From an uncultured Bacilli bacterium (GTDB lineage Bacteria; Bacillota_I; Bacilli_A; RF39; UBA660): a DNA stretch of 6,963 nt. The position numbers were made by a program, and so were the translations under genes. The stretch is from NCBI GenBank assembly GCA_910586865.1, contig CAJUIY010000066.1, forward strand, positions 1 to 6,963, written 5' to 3'. Under the pieces are notes generated by a model. The model saw only the letters and a program-made list of their open reading frames with translations, was not told the DNA's origin and did no database searches. Of this stretch, positions 6,241 through 6,963 are shown one piece after another. Each line of letters begins with the position of its first letter. The first letter of the stretch is position 1.

Positions 6241-6822
6241 TTATTCTGTTGGTTGTACTTGTTCTGCTGTGACATTTGCATTAAATGTCATAGTTTGACC
6301 AGCAATTCCTTCTTGTGTATCAATCACATTATTACTGTTTTTAGTTGCTTCATCACTTCCTGTTTCATAATCCCATACCCATTTTACAGTAACTTCTCTT
6401 ACTTTATTAGAATCATCTGCATTGATAGTATCAGAAATTCCAGTAGCTAAGTCATCGAAAGAATTATATCTTGTTGTTCCAACCATAAAGTACATATTAG
6501 TTGGTTTATTTTGAATATCTGTAAACTCTACATCATATCTTACTCCGACTTCTGTTCCTGTTGCGTCGACTTTAATACCAAATGTTCCTTCCGTTCCTGG
6601 AGCAATTCTATCTGCAACAATGGTTTGTGGAGTATATACTTTATTGCTTAAGTCACTTTCTGTAATATTAACATTCCATTTTGCTACTTGCATTGAACCA
6701 CTTTTACTACCTAAAGTTATATATTTTGAAATAGTTAATCCAATAAATAACACTAGAATAAACACTGTTAAGGTTAAAGTAACAATGGATTTTTTTACAG
6801 TTTTATTTTCTTTTTTACTCAT
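6241..6822 (-). CDS. TasA/camelysin-like exported protein (SipW-dependent-type)
   Basis: The 193 residues open with a lysine-rich N-terminus and a hydrophobic segment (about 12-31), then TISKYITLGSKSGSMQVAKWNVNI, a layout typical of SipW-dependent proteins where the mature part starts with a first beta strand. A spacer rich in glycine and threonine (IAPGTEGTFGI) is followed by beta strands. KWVWDYETGSDE and the run to DTQEGIAGQ match a region common in gut TasA-like proteins, and the end FNANVTAEQ fits the last strand of that fold. TasA of Bacillus subtilis forms biofilm fibres and needs the SipW peptidase; camelysins share the fold. No peptidase gene is in the window. The start has a near-perfect SD, so high expression is expected. 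It could be a fibre subunit, adhesin or unrelated beta-sandwich protein; family assignment is by motif. Confidence 0.82.
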   Translation of the reverse strand: MSKKENKTVKKSIVTLTLTVFILVLFIGLTISKYITLGSKSGSMQVAKWNVNITESDLSNKVYTPQTIVADRIAPGTEGTFGIKVDATGTEVGVRYDVEFTDIQNKPTNMYFMVGTTRYNSFDDLATGISDTINADDSNKVREVTVKWVWDYETGSDEATKNSNNVIDTQEGIAGQTMTFNANVTAEQVQPTE

Positions 6823-6872
6823 TTATTCATCACCTCCTTTCGTAAATTTTTCTTCGTTTGTTTTTTGTTCAT
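6819..6872 (-). CDS. Possible 17-residue leader peptide coupled to the TasA-like gene
   Basis: An ATG at 6872 opens a 17-residue basic frame, MNKKQTKKNLRKEVMNK, that ends in a TGA sharing ATGA with the start of the TasA-like gene. An AAGGAG SD (6887-6882) lies 9 nt upstream, good spacing. The strong SD of the next gene lies inside this frame, so translation of one could affect the other. A second overlapping frame (6823-6891) has no suitably placed SD. The ORF is short enough to be chance; a real product is unproven. Confidence 0.3.
   Translation of the reverse strand: MNKKQTKKNLRKEVMNK
6829..6841 (-). promoter_or_regulatory. Exceptionally strong ribosome binding site of the TasA-like gene
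   Basis: The minus strand reads GAAAGGAGGTGAT, 13 nt complementary to the 3' end of 16S rRNA as known in Bacillus subtilis. It ends 6 nt before the ATG at 6822. The other genes here have only 5-7 nt matches such as AAAGGAG, so this one stands out and predicts high translation. Confidence 0.85.
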
Positions 6873-6898
6873 TTTTCATCTCTCCTTCCATTTGAAAA

Positions 6899-6920
6899 GA
6901 ACTATGACTTTTCATAGTTC
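6899..6920 (-). terminator. Leader hairpin, possible weak intrinsic terminator or attenuator
   Basis: A perfect 9-bp stem gaactatga (6899-6907) with tcatagttc (6912-6920) closes a 4-base loop. On the minus strand it is followed by TTTT, so it could end transcription from a unit to the right, or act as an attenuator ahead of the operon. The stem has only three G-C pairs and the U-run is short, so termination would be weak at best. Confidence 0.4.
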
Positions 6921-6963
6921 CTTGTATGATATATATAGTCAGTTTACAAGAGAGATTTTGTAT

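Noticed and set aside
6253..6895. Plus-strand frames opposite the TasA-like gene and its leader
   Set aside because: Antisense shadows with no family resemblance; the minus-strand gene has clear motifs and a strong SD.
6921..6949. Promoter with TTGTAA (6949-6944) and TACAAG (6926-6921) at 17-bp spacing on the minus strand
   Set aside because: Each box matches only 4 of 6 consensus bases and the predicted start would fall inside the 9-bp hairpin, so it is not convincing as a feature.
6823..6963. Cyclic-di-GMP riboswitch upstream of the exported-protein genes
   Set aside because: I looked for one because of the HD-GYP gene. The leader has only a 9-bp AT-rich hairpin and none of the conserved GEMM-type core sequence.
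1..6963. CRISPR array, tRNA, rRNA, insertion sequence or attachment site
   Set aside because: No regularly spaced repeats, tRNA-like cloverleaf, transposase or integrase motifs were seen; the only longer direct repeat found is the 28-bp coding tail.

Overview
The window reads as part of one AT-rich Bacillota-type (low-GC Gram-positive) operon. Every credible gene lies on the minus strand, so transcription runs from high to low coordinates. Nearly every start codon has a purine-rich Shine-Dalgarno (SD) sequence, and gaps between genes are 7-72 nt with two ATGA-type overlaps. All tryptophans I checked use TGG and one gene ends in TGA, so nothing suggests a non-standard code. The species cannot be named; a gut-type Clostridia or Bacilli host is an inference from the protein families.

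In transcription order, the right end (6823-6963) is a leader region. It holds a short hairpin, a possible 17-residue leader ORF and an exceptionally strong ribosome binding site. Three exported-protein genes follow: a TasA/camelysin-like protein (6241-6822), a small membrane-anchored beta-rich protein (5680-6168), and a BspA-like protein with DUF285-type repeats (4517-5683). A strong bipartite stem-loop separates the first from the second. All three begin with a hydrophobic segment followed by a similar short motif (SKY, SKC or ARY), which recalls SipW-dependent export. No signal peptidase, sortase or LPXTG motif is in the window.

The middle gene (3781-4503) is a stand-alone HD-GYP protein with all signature residues, a candidate cyclic-di-GMP phosphodiesterase. 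The left half looks like conjugative-element machinery: two unrecognised accessory proteins (3253-3765 and 2159-3001), a tiny coiled-coil protein between them whose real start is probably GTG at 3224, and a complete topoisomerase III-like type IA enzyme (59-2131). A new gene begins at position 41 and runs off the left edge; its 13 visible residues are hydrophobic.

The two accessory proteins end in the same eight residues (EEDYGMEM), encoded by a 28-bp perfect direct repeat that ends one base past the stop codon. The most plausible reading is an integrative conjugative element or conjugative plasmid that carries a surface-protein module and a second-messenger enzyme in the same transcription unit as its DNA-processing gene. 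Element identity is inference: no relaxase, coupling protein, VirB4 or integrase is visible here.
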